The notes below the pieces were generated by a model. That model saw only the letters and a list, made by a program, of their open reading frames with translations, did not search any database and was not told the DNA's origin. This document shows, piece after piece, positions 52,029 through 61,211 of a stretch of DNA of 64,000 nt. Each line of letters starts with the position of its first letter. Positions within the stretch are counted from its first letter, which is position 1. Source of the DNA: an uncultured Clostridia bacterium (GTDB lineage Bacteria; Bacillota; Clostridia; Christensenellales; Borkfalkiaceae); NCBI GenBank assembly GCA_947088135.1, contig CAMUFJ010000003.1, positions 22,816 to 86,815 of the forward strand, given 5' to 3'. A program made the position numbers and the translations under genes.

Positions 52029-54599
52029 ATGGCAAAATTTAAGAAGTTTGTTGCGCTCGCGTTAGTAGCTGCAATGTCTGCAACTACGGTCGCTATGGCG
52101 GTCGCTTGCGGTGGCGACGGAAAGAATCCGGGCAACAGCGGTTCGGAAACGACGAACAAGCGCAATGACGACGGGAAGTATACCTATCGTATTGCTACGC
52201 CGATGCTCGCAAATACTTGGAACACCCACACCTATAAGGAAAATACTTCCCAACTCTACGTGCTCGATTATACCGAGGACGGACTGTATGCCTTCGATTA
52301 TAACGACGAGAAGGACGGCTATCAGGTCGTTCCCTCCATGGCAAACGCGATGCCGCAGGACGTTACCTCGCAGTACGTGGGCGATACGTGGGGAATTGCA
52401 AGCACGGACAGCTGGAAAGCGATCCGCGTTACGCTTCGTCACGATTTGAAATATGAAAACGGCGACCCCATTACGGCGCAATGCTTCGTCGATTCCATGC
52501 AGCTTCTCTTGAACCCCAACGCGAAGAACTACCGCGCGGACAGTTATTACGACAAGCAGTTCTCCATTGCGGGCGCCAAGAGCTATGCATATTCCGAGAG
52601 AACGGCGTATATCGACGCTTCTACGGTATTTGACGAATACAGCGAGAGCATCGACGATCAGCTCATCTTCTCGCTTTGGTATGAAAACGACGACGGGGCG
52701 AATTCCAATTTCGTAACGAGCCAATTCGAACCCGCAGGATACAATTTCGATACGTTTATTTCGGCGTTTGCGGCGGGTGCTTTCGGCGTCAGCGCAAGCG
52801 AGGCAAAAGACAGGGTAAACGCTTTAAACGGTAAAACGCTCGCCGAAATTAAGGCGGACAGCGCTTTGAAGGCGGATTTCGATACGATATTTGCTTTAAT
52901 GGGCGATCTTGTAGGAGCAGAGCCCGGACAAGAAATTTACCTCTGCCTTACCAATAAGACCTTTGATAAATTTGATTTCGACGGCGTCGGGGTCAAGGCG
53001 GTAGACGATTACACCCTCGACATCATTCTCGAAAAGTCGTTGCAGGGTTTCTACCTCAACTACAACCTTACCTCCGCATTGTCGCTGGTTCACGTTCCCA
53101 CCTATAAGGCGTGCGAATCTACGAGCCAAGGCGTATATACCAACGATTACGGTACCTCTAAGGATAAATACGTCGGTTTCGGTCCTTATAAAATTTCCAG
53201 CTTCACGGCGGATTCCGAAATCTCCTTTGCCCGCAACGATTATTGGTTCGGCTACGGCGACGCGGCGTACGACAATAAGTTCCAGACTTCTAATATTTCC
53301 ATTAAGCAGGTGACGGACGATACGCAGAGATTGGAGATGTTTCTTGCAGGCAGTCTGGATACCTACGCGCTGCGAGCTGAGGATATGGAAGACTATCAGT
53401 CGAGCGAATGGACGTACTACACGGAGGGCGACAGCACTTGGTTCATCGCGCTTAATCCCAACGAGAGCGGGTTGAAATCGGCGCAGGACGCGGCTACTCC
53501 CTCGCAGGGCTTCAACAGCGTCAATAAGACGGTGCTTACCTTGAAGTCCTTCCGTCAGGCAATGTCCTTCTCCGTTGACCGTGAGGCGTACGAGCTTGCG
53601 CTCGATCCTACGGGCAGCCCCGCGAAGGCATTGTTCGGCAACATGATCATTTCCGATCCCGACAACGGTACGGCTTACAGAACGACGGACGAGGCGAAAA
53701 AAGTCATCGTGGATTTCTGGGGCTTGACCGATCAAATCGGCGAAGGCAAAGAATATGCGACGATCGACGAAGCGATCGCCCACATCACGGGCTTCGACCC
53801 CATGGGTGCGAAGGCGCTCTTCCGGCAAGCTTATGACGAAGCGGTTGCGGCGGGCATGATCGACACGACCAAAAACTGGGAAGTGCAAATCGTCATCGGT
53901 CAACCCGGAAGCGGCGGCTCGAACTACTATAATAACGGCTATGAATTCCTGAGAAAGGCGTGGCTGGATGCCGTGCAGGGGACACCCTTCGAAAACCACG
54001 TGACCATTACGCAGTCGCAGCCCCTTGGCAACAGCTATGCCGAAGCGTTGCAGGCGAATCGTGTAGACGTGCTCTTCGGCGTCGGTTGGACGGGATCCGC
54101 ACTCGATCCTTACAGCCTTATGGAAGCTTACGTTTCGCCCGACTATCAGTACGACAGCGGTTGGGACACCAAGAAAGAATATATCGACATTACCATTCCC
54201 GCAGACGCGGATGCTACGATCGCAGGCAAAGTGCTTCGAGCCAATTTGTACGCTTGGGGTAAGGATTGCCTCCAAGGAAACGCGATCACCGCGAATATCG
54301 TAGTAAACGGCGAAATGACGAACGAAACCGTAACGATCAGTGCGGGTACGGCGCAGGTCGCTTCCGTCCGCCTTGCGATTCTTGCGGCGGTCGAGGGCGC
54401 GGTGCTTAAACAATACGACATGATCCCCGTCGGGACGGACGCATCCGCGAGCTTAAAGGGGAAACGCATTAAGTTCTATACCGAAGAGTACGTGTACGGT
54501 ATGGGCAGAGGCGGCGTTACGTATATGACCTATCTCATGACCGATGCGGAATGGGCACAATACGTTTCCGAGAATAACGGCAGTATCGATTACAAGTAA
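52029..54599 (+). CDS. Oligopeptide-type extracellular solute-binding lipoprotein (enlarged OppA)
   Basis: An 856-residue lipoprotein: signal peptide ending in the lipobox AVAC, a Gly/Ser/Asn linker, then an SBP family-5 fold starting YTYRIATPMLANTWNTHTY. Typical pieces are WKAIRVTLRHDLKYENGDPITA, VKAVDDYTLDIILEKS, YKISSFTADSEISFARNDYWFG and FRQAMSFSVDREAY. Ordinary OppA/DppA proteins have about 520-600 residues, so roughly 250-300 are extra, partly an insertion near 200-300 (DRVNALNGKTLAEIKADSA...). It should capture peptides or a peptide-like ligand for the permease encoded downstream. GGAGG precedes the ATG. Confidence 0.92.
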   Translation: MAKFKKFVALALVAAMSATTVAMAVACGGDGKNPGNSGSETTNKRNDDGKYTYRIATPMLANTWNTHTYKENTSQLYVLDYTEDGLYAFDYNDEKDGYQVVPSMANAMPQDVTSQYVGDTWGIASTDSWKAIRVTLRHDLKYENGDPITAQCFVDSMQLLLNPNAKNYRADSYYDKQFSIAGAKSYAYSERTAYIDASTVFDEYSESIDDQLIFSLWYENDDGANSNFVTSQFEPAGYNFDTFISAFAAGAFGVSASEAKDRVNALNGKTLAEIKADSALKADFDTIFALMGDLVGAEPGQEIYLCLTNKTFDKFDFDGVGVKAVDDYTLDIILEKSLQGFYLNYNLTSALSLVHVPTYKACESTSQGVYTNDYGTSKDKYVGFGPYKISSFTADSEISFARNDYWFGYGDAAYDNKFQTSNISIKQVTDDTQRLEMFLAGSLDTYALRAEDMEDYQSSEWTYYTEGDSTWFIALNPNESGLKSAQDAATPSQGFNSVNKTVLTLKSFRQAMSFSVDREAYELALDPTGSPAKALFGNMIISDPDNGTAYRTTDEAKKVIVDFWGLTDQIGEGKEYATIDEAIAHITGFDPMGAKALFRQAYDEAVAAGMIDTTKNWEVQIVIGQPGSGGSNYYNNGYEFLRKAWLDAVQGTPFENHVTITQSQPLGNSYAEALQANRVDVLFGVGWTGSALDPYSLMEAYVSPDYQYDSGWDTKKEYIDITIPADADATIAGKVLRANLYAWGKDCLQGNAITANIVVNGEMTNETVTISAGTAQVASVRLAILAAVEGAVLKQYDMIPVGTDASASLKGKRIKFYTEEYVYGMGRGGVTYMTYLMTDAEWAQYVSENNGSIDYK

Positions 54600-54628
54600 T
54601 CAGAAGCCTCATAAGCGGAAAGTTAAGG

Positions 54629-54665
54629 TAGCGGGGGTAGGAAAAACCCCCGCTATTTCACTTTT
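54629..54665 (+). terminator. Partial terminator between oppA and oppB
   Basis: Perfect 10-pair stem TAGCGGGGGT / ACCCCCGCTA with a seven-base loop, followed by TTTCACTTTT. A weaker GGGAT-TTT-ATCCC follows at 54677-54689. The arrangement should keep the binding protein in excess over the permease. Confidence 0.8.
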
Positions 54666-54715
54666 GGATGAAAACAGGGATTTTATCCCCAAACAAAATA
54701 AGGAGGTGACGCAGT

Positions 54716-55708
54716 ATGTATATGTTCAAATATGTGTTAAAGCGACTTTTACTGCTGTTGCTTACGTTTTTTATCATTATCACGGTGAGCTTCGTACTCG
54801 TAAAGCTTTTACCGGATACGCCTATCAAGCAGCTCGGGAAGGATCCGACGCTGATCATGAACATTAAGGTGGCAAGACACCAGTACTATATTAACGAGGC
54901 GGGCGAATATATCAGAACGCCCATTATCGAGCAATATATTTACTATTTGGGGTATGCTTTCAAGGGCGACTTCGGCGTGAGCGAGCTGTTATATCCCGGT
55001 CAGGACGTTTGGAAGGTGTTTTCGGAAAAAGTTCCTTTTACCGTTGCCGTGAATTTGTATTCCATTTTGTTCAGCATTCCGCTCGGGATCGGGTTGGGCA
55101 TCGTTGCGGCGGTGAAGAAGAACACTTGGATCGACCACCTTATTTCCACGGGTGTCATGATTTTCGTATCCGTTCCGTCCTTCATTTACGGATTTTTGGT
55201 GCAGTACCTTTTATGCTTTAAGTTGCATTGGTTCGAACCTGTTATGAACGCTTCGAACGGTGCGTTCAGCTGGACGGGTTTTTCTACCATGATTCCCGCC
55301 GTGCTCTGCCTTGCGTTCGGCTCTATTGCGGGTTTCGCCCGTTATACGCGCGCCGAGCTTACAGAAGTGCTCACGGGCGATTATATGCTGCTCGCCCGCA
55401 CCAAGGGGCTCACCCGCGGGCAGGCTACGATGCGCCATGCGCTCCGCAACGCCATGGTGCCCATTTTCCCGATGATTCTTTCCGAATTCGTCGGCATCAT
55501 GAGCGGTTCGCTCATCATCGAAGGAATGTTCACGATCCCCGGCGTGGGTAGTTTGTTCGTGAATTCCATCCGTTCTACTCCGAATCCCGATTATAACTTC
55601 TTTATTCTGCTGTCGGCTTTTTATATCCTCATCGGGCTCGTCGCGGGCATTGTCGCGGATATCAGCTACGGGTTTATCGACCCGAGAATCAGAATGGGGG
55701 CGAAATAA
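54716..55708 (+). CDS. Oligopeptide-type ABC permease (OppB-like)
   Basis: A 330-residue membrane protein of normal OppB size: N-terminal helix YVLKRLLLLLLTFFIIITVSF, then five more expected helices. The ATPase-coupling motif is ARTKGLTRGQATMRHALRNAMVP. The C-terminal GIVADISYGFIDPRIR is the standard OppB ending. AAGGAGGTGA precedes the ATG. Of the five subunits this is the only one without a large insertion. Confidence 0.95.
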   Translation: MYMFKYVLKRLLLLLLTFFIIITVSFVLVKLLPDTPIKQLGKDPTLIMNIKVARHQYYINEAGEYIRTPIIEQYIYYLGYAFKGDFGVSELLYPGQDVWKVFSEKVPFTVAVNLYSILFSIPLGIGLGIVAAVKKNTWIDHLISTGVMIFVSVPSFIYGFLVQYLLCFKLHWFEPVMNASNGAFSWTGFSTMIPAVLCLAFGSIAGFARYTRAELTEVLTGDYMLLARTKGLTRGQATMRHALRNAMVPIFPMILSEFVGIMSGSLIIEGMFTIPGVGSLFVNSIRSTPNPDYNFFILLSAFYILIGLVAGIVADISYGFIDPRIRMGAK

Positions 55709-55709
55709 G

Positions 55710-57290
55710 ATGAAAGACGTAAAACAAACGGTTGTTATCCCTAAGGAAAAATTCGAATTTGCTTCACAGGGCGATATGGTACACGATAAAAAGTTGCAAA
55801 CCAAGCCCGTGGGGTACTTTAAGGACGCTTTCAGACGGTTCTGCAAGAACAAAGGCGCGGTGGTCGCCGCGATCGTCGTTATTTTCCTCGTATTGTTCGC
55901 GATTTTCGGACCTTTGTGCATCAACTCCAACTATACGGACGCATACGTTACCGACGCCGACGTAAAGCTCTATAAATATCTTTCCCCGAAGCTGTTTGAA
56001 AACGGTAACTTTTGGTCGGGAACACAAAAGAAAACCGCTGTGAACGAGTCCGATTACTATCAGGATCTCGCAATGGGACAAGAGCGCGGTTGCACGACAA
56101 TCAGTGATTTCATTAAACAGTACGAGGTGTCCGACGTGTTCTCCACGTCTATCAAGTACGATTACCGTGTAGACGCCTATCAAACGATAGGGGCGTTTAC
56201 CAAAACGCTTACAACGGAGCAGTATCAGGCGCTTATGGCGTGGCAGGACGAAAATCGGTTACAGGTCATTTTGCCCTCCGTCGACCGCAATGCAACGAGC
56301 AAGACGGAAAACATTTGGTATAAATGCCAGATGAAAGGAAACGCTTATACGACCAAACCCGAGTTTGACGAAAACGGCGACTTTATCCCCGCGTACCGCA
56401 CGTATGCGTCGGCGGACGGCAGACGGGACGATTATACGAGCAATATGCGCCTTGCAAAAGATCCTTACGTAAACGGCGATACCGAGAACGGTTGGAGCTA
56501 TGCGACGCGAACGGGCTCGGCGGATAAGGGATATAACTACGTGGTCCGCGTGAATCCTTACAATTACTTTATTTACAGGTACGGCTTCGAACCGAAATTT
56601 ACATTCGGCACGGACGCGAGCGGATACGACATCTTTACACGGCTTGCGAGCGGCGCGCGGTTCTCTATGCTGCTTGCCGTGGGGATTTCCGCAATCAACC
56701 TTGCTATCGGCGCCATTTACGGCGCGATCGAGGGATTTTACGGAGGCAAGACCGACCTTATCATGGAGCGCGTTTCGGACATTTTGAGCGCGATCCCCAC
56801 GATGATCGTCGTCATTTTGTTCAACCTGCATTTTTCGGCGACGGTCGGAGCGGTGCCCGCGCTTATATGGGCGTTTATCGTAACGGGTTGGATCGGTATG
56901 GCCGGCACGACGCGAATGCAGTTCTACCGGTATAAAAATCAGGAATACGTACTCGCGGCGCGCACCTTGGGCGCAAAGGACAGACGGCTCATTTGGAAGC
57001 ACATCTTTCCCAATGCGCTCGGCACGCTCATCACCTCGTCGGTGCTCGTCATTCCGGGGGTCATTTTCAGCGAAACCTCGCTTTCTTACCTCGGTATTAT
57101 CAATCTCGATTCGCCCACCCGTTCCTCCGTCGGCGCAATGCTTTCGGCAGGCAACGGAATGATGACGAAATATCCTTTCCTCGTGTTGTTTCCCGCGCTC
57201 TTCATCGGTCTTTTGATGGTGAGCTTCAACCTGTTCGGGAACGGCTTGCGCGACGCGTTCAATCCCAATTTGCGCGGAACGGAGGGTTGA
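55710..57290 (+). CDS. Oligopeptide-type ABC permease (OppC-like) with a large extracytoplasmic insertion
   Basis: A 526-residue membrane protein. A cytoplasmic N-terminus leads into helix 1 (about 50-70, VVAAIVVIFLVLFAIFGPL). The MetI core begins near 300 with FGTDASGYDIFTRLASGARFS, matching the GTDxxGRD motif of OppC with Tyr for Arg. The stretch from about 72 to 298 therefore lies outside and is about 185 residues longer than in ordinary OppC (about 300 residues total). It is polar, aromatic-rich and contains no cysteine pattern. The coupling motif is ARTLGAKDRRLIWKHIFPNALG. The start is one base after the oppB stop. Confidence 0.92.
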   Translation: MKDVKQTVVIPKEKFEFASQGDMVHDKKLQTKPVGYFKDAFRRFCKNKGAVVAAIVVIFLVLFAIFGPLCINSNYTDAYVTDADVKLYKYLSPKLFENGNFWSGTQKKTAVNESDYYQDLAMGQERGCTTISDFIKQYEVSDVFSTSIKYDYRVDAYQTIGAFTKTLTTEQYQALMAWQDENRLQVILPSVDRNATSKTENIWYKCQMKGNAYTTKPEFDENGDFIPAYRTYASADGRRDDYTSNMRLAKDPYVNGDTENGWSYATRTGSADKGYNYVVRVNPYNYFIYRYGFEPKFTFGTDASGYDIFTRLASGARFSMLLAVGISAINLAIGAIYGAIEGFYGGKTDLIMERVSDILSAIPTMIVVILFNLHFSATVGAVPALIWAFIVTGWIGMAGTTRMQFYRYKNQEYVLAARTLGAKDRRLIWKHIFPNALGTLITSSVLVIPGVIFSETSLSYLGIINLDSPTRSSVGAMLSAGNGMMTKYPFLVLFPALFIGLLMVSFNLFGNGLRDAFNPNLRGTEG

Positions 57291-57291
57291 T

Positions 57292-59526
57292 ATGGAAAAT
57301 AAAGAAATCAAGCTCGAAGTAAAAAACTTAAAAATTTCTTTCCGCACCGACGCGGGCAAGGTTCAGGCGGTGCGGGATATCTCCTTCAACGTGTACAAGG
57401 GAGAAACGCTTGCGATCGTGGGGGAGAGCGGTTCGGGCAAATCTGTAACCAACCGTGCCATTATGGGAATTTTGGCGGGGAATGCCATTAAAGACGGCGG
57501 AGAGATCATCTACGACGGGCAGGATCTGATGAAAATCTCGGAGGAGCAGTTTCATAAGCTCCGCGGCGACAAGATCGCCATGATTTTCCAAGACCCGCTC
57601 TCCTCGCTCAATCCCATCATGCGGGTCGGCAAGCAAATGACGGAAGCGATGCTCATTAACGGCAAGCTCTCTCAGCGGGAATCGCGCAAAGATTTCAACG
57701 CCATGCTTACCACCCTCAACAAAAACATGGATCTCGCCCGCGGCGCGGACGACGAGCAGGTGAAGAGCGAAAACAGGCTCAAATGCAAGAATTTCGATAA
57801 GTTCGAATATAAACACTTGGAGCTCGAAAACGCCTATAACCGCGCGAAGGAGGCAGCGGAGGACGCGCTTGTCGAAATCGACGACATCTTGTTCCGCCTC
57901 GAAAACAAGTCGCAGGAGAACGTCGCGCGCGACGCGCTCGAAGCGGCGCGCGTCGCCCGTCACAGTGTGGAAACATACGTAGTGAGCGCGCGCGCGGAGG
58001 AGCTTGGCGGACTGTTGGATCAAATAGTCGCGCTAGCAAGAGTGCCTTTTAAGGAGAAAGTTACCGACTTTGCTCGTCTTTTGTTCAACCGCGGTGATAG
58101 TAGCGCCGTCCGTAAACTCGATTACGAAAAGCTTGCCGAGCTTTTGCGGTCGGTGAAGGAAATTCTGGAAGAAGCGGTCGCGTTTCCCATGCCCAACTTT
58201 TTTGCAATGGGGTACTATCTCACCTTTTGCGAAGATCCGCTCCCCGCGTCGGAAGTGCCCGAATTCAACAAGTTTTTGCGTAAATACCTCGACGATCATT
58301 TTATGCTCGACTTCATCGCGCTTGCGAAGGAGGGGATCGCGTACTCCCGCGGTCAGTCTTTGGAGAATAAACGCAAGGCGATCGAAAAAATCGACGGGCT
58401 TTTGCCCGTGTTCCGTGCGGAAATATTGGACAAACGGCAGATAAAGGAGGCGGTGCGGGAGCTCGTTCATGCCGTAGAGGGCGCGATCGATCGGTTGGAG
58501 ATCGTAAAGGACAACGTTTCCTACACCTTCGCTTCCAGCCTGAAAGCGGCAATCAGAATGTATTTCGAGGGCGCGGAGCGCAACGCGAACGAGGAAAAGC
58601 GGTTTGCGGCGCAGACGGCGAAATTCGAAAAGCTGACCGCGAAGGGGAAAACGCCTTCTTGGCAGGTTGCCGATAAAAACCTTGTGGATATGGGCGCGGC
58701 GAAGGAGGATATCTGCCACATAATCGAGCGGGTAAAAGGCCGTTTCGAGCGTGATATCGCCGAAAAAGATAACGTCGATTACGACGCGAAAACGGTGGCG
58801 ATGATCGACTATCTCAAAGAAAAGGCGAGCGGGGTCGCCCATAAGGTGACGCGCCGAATGGCAAAAACGCGCGCGTTGAAGCTCTTGGAGGAAGTGGGTA
58901 TTCCCAATCCGAGAAAGCGGTTCAAACAGTATCCGTTCGAATTTTCGGGCGGCATGCGTCAGCGTATCGTCATCGCGATCGCGCTTTCCTCCAACCCCGA
59001 TCTGCTCATTTGCGACGAGCCAACGACGGCGCTCGACGTTACCATTCAATCGCAGATCTTGGAGCTCATCAACAAAGTAAAGGCGCAAAGACAGCTCTCC
59101 GTCATCTTCATCACGCACGATTTGGGCGTGGTTGCAAACATGGCGGACAGGGTTGCCGTTATGTATGCGGGCAAGATCGTGGAAGTGGGTACGGCGAACG
59201 ACGTGTTCTATGCTCCCGCGCACCCCTACACTTGGGCGCTTCTTTCTTCCATGCCCGATTTGGACACTAAGGAAAAGCTTGAAGCGATCCCCGGCACTCC
59301 GCCGAACATGATTTATCCCCCCAAGGGCGACGCGTTTGCCGAGCGCAACAAGTACGCGCTCAAAATCGATTTCGAACAGCAGCCGCCCATGTTCCGCATT
59401 TCCGACACCCATTTCGCGGCAACTTGGCTGTTGCATCCCGACGCGCCCAAGGTAGAACCGCCCAAGTCGGTTACGGATCGTATCCAAAGAATGAAACGGG
59501 CAAGGAGGAAGAGCGATGAGCAGTAA
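57292..59526 (+). CDS. Oligopeptide-type ABC ATPase (OppD-like) with a 390-residue insertion
   Basis: A 744-residue ATPase; ordinary OppD has about 330. Walker A GESGSGKS is at 44-51 and the Q-loop Gln at 100 (FQDPLSSLNP), but the signature FSGGMRQR comes only at 551-558, followed by LLICDEPTTALD and the switch region FITHDLG. The extra 390 residues (about 131-520) are highly charged and helical, with heptad-like segments (YKHLELENAYNRAKEAAEDAL), and sit in the helical subdomain that touches the permease. The C-terminal oligopeptide-ATPase tail is reduced, with no clear four-cysteine iron-sulfur motif. It should power import. The gene starts one base after oppC. Confidence 0.9.
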   Translation: MENKEIKLEVKNLKISFRTDAGKVQAVRDISFNVYKGETLAIVGESGSGKSVTNRAIMGILAGNAIKDGGEIIYDGQDLMKISEEQFHKLRGDKIAMIFQDPLSSLNPIMRVGKQMTEAMLINGKLSQRESRKDFNAMLTTLNKNMDLARGADDEQVKSENRLKCKNFDKFEYKHLELENAYNRAKEAAEDALVEIDDILFRLENKSQENVARDALEAARVARHSVETYVVSARAEELGGLLDQIVALARVPFKEKVTDFARLLFNRGDSSAVRKLDYEKLAELLRSVKEILEEAVAFPMPNFFAMGYYLTFCEDPLPASEVPEFNKFLRKYLDDHFMLDFIALAKEGIAYSRGQSLENKRKAIEKIDGLLPVFRAEILDKRQIKEAVRELVHAVEGAIDRLEIVKDNVSYTFASSLKAAIRMYFEGAERNANEEKRFAAQTAKFEKLTAKGKTPSWQVADKNLVDMGAAKEDICHIIERVKGRFERDIAEKDNVDYDAKTVAMIDYLKEKASGVAHKVTRRMAKTRALKLLEEVGIPNPRKRFKQYPFEFSGGMRQRIVIAIALSSNPDLLICDEPTTALDVTIQSQILELINKVKAQRQLSVIFITHDLGVVANMADRVAVMYAGKIVEVGTANDVFYAPAHPYTWALLSSMPDLDTKEKLEAIPGTPPNMIYPPKGDAFAERNKYALKIDFEQQPPMFRISDTHFAATWLLHPDAPKVEPPKSVTDRIQRMKRARRKSDEQ

Positions 59527-60793
59527 CGACGTGCTCTTGAAGGTAGAACACCTTTGCCAATACTTTAAAATGGGCCCCGGTCAGGAGCTCAAAGCGGTGG
59601 ACGACGTCAACTTCGAAATCAGGAAGGGCGAGGTGTTCGGGCTTGTGGGCGAGAGCGGCTGCGGAAAAACGACCACGGGACGCTCGATCATTCGCCTTTA
59701 CGACGTCACGGGCGGAAGCGTGTACTTCAAGGGACAGCGCATTTGCGCGGGGATCCGCGCGTATAAGGATGCGATCCGCGCGGCGCGCGCGGAATATAAG
59801 GCGGAGGTGTCCGCCGTCCGCGCGCTCGTGAAAGAGGATAAAAACAACGGCATCGAGGGCGTGCGCCCCGAGTATGCCGAGCGGTTGAAGGCGGCGGACG
59901 AAAAGCTCGGAGCAATCGTTTCCGAGCAAAACGCCCTGATCGCCTCGGCGAAGGACGATCATAAAAACTGCAACAAAAAGTACGCGCAGGCGCAGATGCA
60001 AAAGGTTCGGGAAAAGTACGAACCCCTTCTTTCCGCAGAAACGGACGGGGAGAAAAAGTCTGCGCTCGAAAAGCAATTTCGCCGCGATTTGCGCCTTGCG
60101 GGAAAAGACCGCATCATGAACAAGATGCAGATGATTTTCCAAGACCCGATCGCGAGCCTCAACCCCCGCATGACGGTGCGCGAGATCATCGCGGAAGGAC
60201 TCATTATCCGCGGAATCCGCGATAAGAAATATATCGACGAGCAGGTGTATAAAATGCTCGACTTCGTCGGGCTCGTTCCGGAGCACGCGGGCAGATATCC
60301 GCACGAGTTCTCGGGCGGACAGCGCCAGCGCATCGGTATCGCCCGCGCGATCATCTTAGAGCCCGAGCTCATCATCGCCGACGAGCCCATTTCCGCGCTC
60401 GACGTATCCATTCAGGCGCAGGTCATCAACCTGTTAAACGAGCTTCGGCAGAAATTAGGACTTACGATTCTGTTTATCGCGCACGATTTGTCCGTCGTTA
60501 AATATTTTTCGGATAAGGTCGGGGTCATGCATTTCGGAAAGATGGTGGAGCTTGCGCCCTCCGAAGAGCTCTTCGCGCATCCCCTGCACCCCTATACCAA
60601 ATCGCTTCTATCGGCAATTCCCTTGCCGGATCCCGAGTTCGAAAAGGGCAGAAAGCGCATTATCTACAACCCCATTGCCGAGCACGACTATTCGGTGGAT
60701 AAACCCGTGATGCGGGAGATCTCCCCCGGACATCTCATCTATTGCAACAATGCCGAATTTGAAAGATACAAAACAGAACTCTGCGGAAAGTAA
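59516..60793 (+). CDS. Oligopeptide-type ABC ATPase (OppF-like) with a 110-residue coiled-coil insertion
   Basis: A 425-residue ATPase, about 100 longer than usual OppF. Walker A GESGCGKTT is at 45-53; the Q-loop FQDPIASLNPRM comes at 208-219 instead of near 100. The extra segment (about 78-195) is Lys/Glu/Ala-rich and probably a helical hairpin (KDAIRAARAEYKAEVSAVRA ... YAQAQMQKVREKYEP). The signature FSGGQRQRIGIARAI, Walker B ELIIADEPISALD and HDLSVVKYFSD are intact. It overlaps oppD by 11 bases and pairs with it as a heterodimer. Confidence 0.92.
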   Translation: MSSNDVLLKVEHLCQYFKMGPGQELKAVDDVNFEIRKGEVFGLVGESGCGKTTTGRSIIRLYDVTGGSVYFKGQRICAGIRAYKDAIRAARAEYKAEVSAVRALVKEDKNNGIEGVRPEYAERLKAADEKLGAIVSEQNALIASAKDDHKNCNKKYAQAQMQKVREKYEPLLSAETDGEKKSALEKQFRRDLRLAGKDRIMNKMQMIFQDPIASLNPRMTVREIIAEGLIIRGIRDKKYIDEQVYKMLDFVGLVPEHAGRYPHEFSGGQRQRIGIARAIILEPELIIADEPISALDVSIQAQVINLLNELRQKLGLTILFIAHDLSVVKYFSDKVGVMHFGKMVELAPSEELFAHPLHPYTKSLLSAIPLPDPEFEKGRKRIIYNPIAEHDYSVDKPVMREISPGHLIYCNNAEFERYKTELCGK

Positions 60794-61202
60794 ACCAGAG
60801 GGGTTCAACAAATGGAATCTCCTGCGGTACGCGATTGCGCTTGCCGTAGGGCTTCTCATTGCGTTCGTTTTCATGCTCGCAAAGTCGATATTTTCCGAAA
60901 CGGACAAAGTTGCCATCATGCGTATTTTATCGGACGCCTTCTTTTTGTCGGGCGTTTTGCTTACCGCTGCGGGTCTTCTGCTCTTTGCGAGCGCGGGCGG
61001 GGCGTTCGATATGCTCGCGTACGGGTTTCGGATGCTCTTCGTCATGCTCCGCAGGGATCTTTCCAAGCGCAAGTATAAAGACTATTACGAGTATCGGCAG
61101 GCGCGGCAGGAGAAAAAGCGCAGTATCGCATACATGCTGATCGTGGGGCTTTTTATGCTCGCGCTTGCGGCGTTATTTTTAATTTTATTCCATAATGTAT
61201 AG
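60750..61202 (+). CDS. Small membrane protein, DUF3899-like
   Basis: A 150-residue protein with three expected membrane helices (about 25-47, 56-80 and 127-148) and a basic loop between the second and third (RRDLSKRKYKDYYEYRQARQEKK). The pattern fits the DUF3899 group of Bacillota membrane proteins, whose role is unknown to me. The frame overlaps the end of oppF by 44 bases; a TTG at 60759 is an alternative start. No strong ribosome site is seen, so translation may depend on coupling with oppF. Confidence 0.7.
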   Translation: MPNLKDTKQNSAESKPEGFNKWNLLRYAIALAVGLLIAFVFMLAKSIFSETDKVAIMRILSDAFFLSGVLLTAAGLLLFASAGGAFDMLAYGFRMLFVMLRRDLSKRKYKDYYEYRQARQEKKRSIAYMLIVGLFMLALAALFLILFHNV

Positions 61203-61211
61203 AGGTGAAAA

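Noticed and set aside
52896..54413. A 505-codon minus-strand open frame
   Set aside because: Shadow of oppA; same low-plausibility composition and no start signal.
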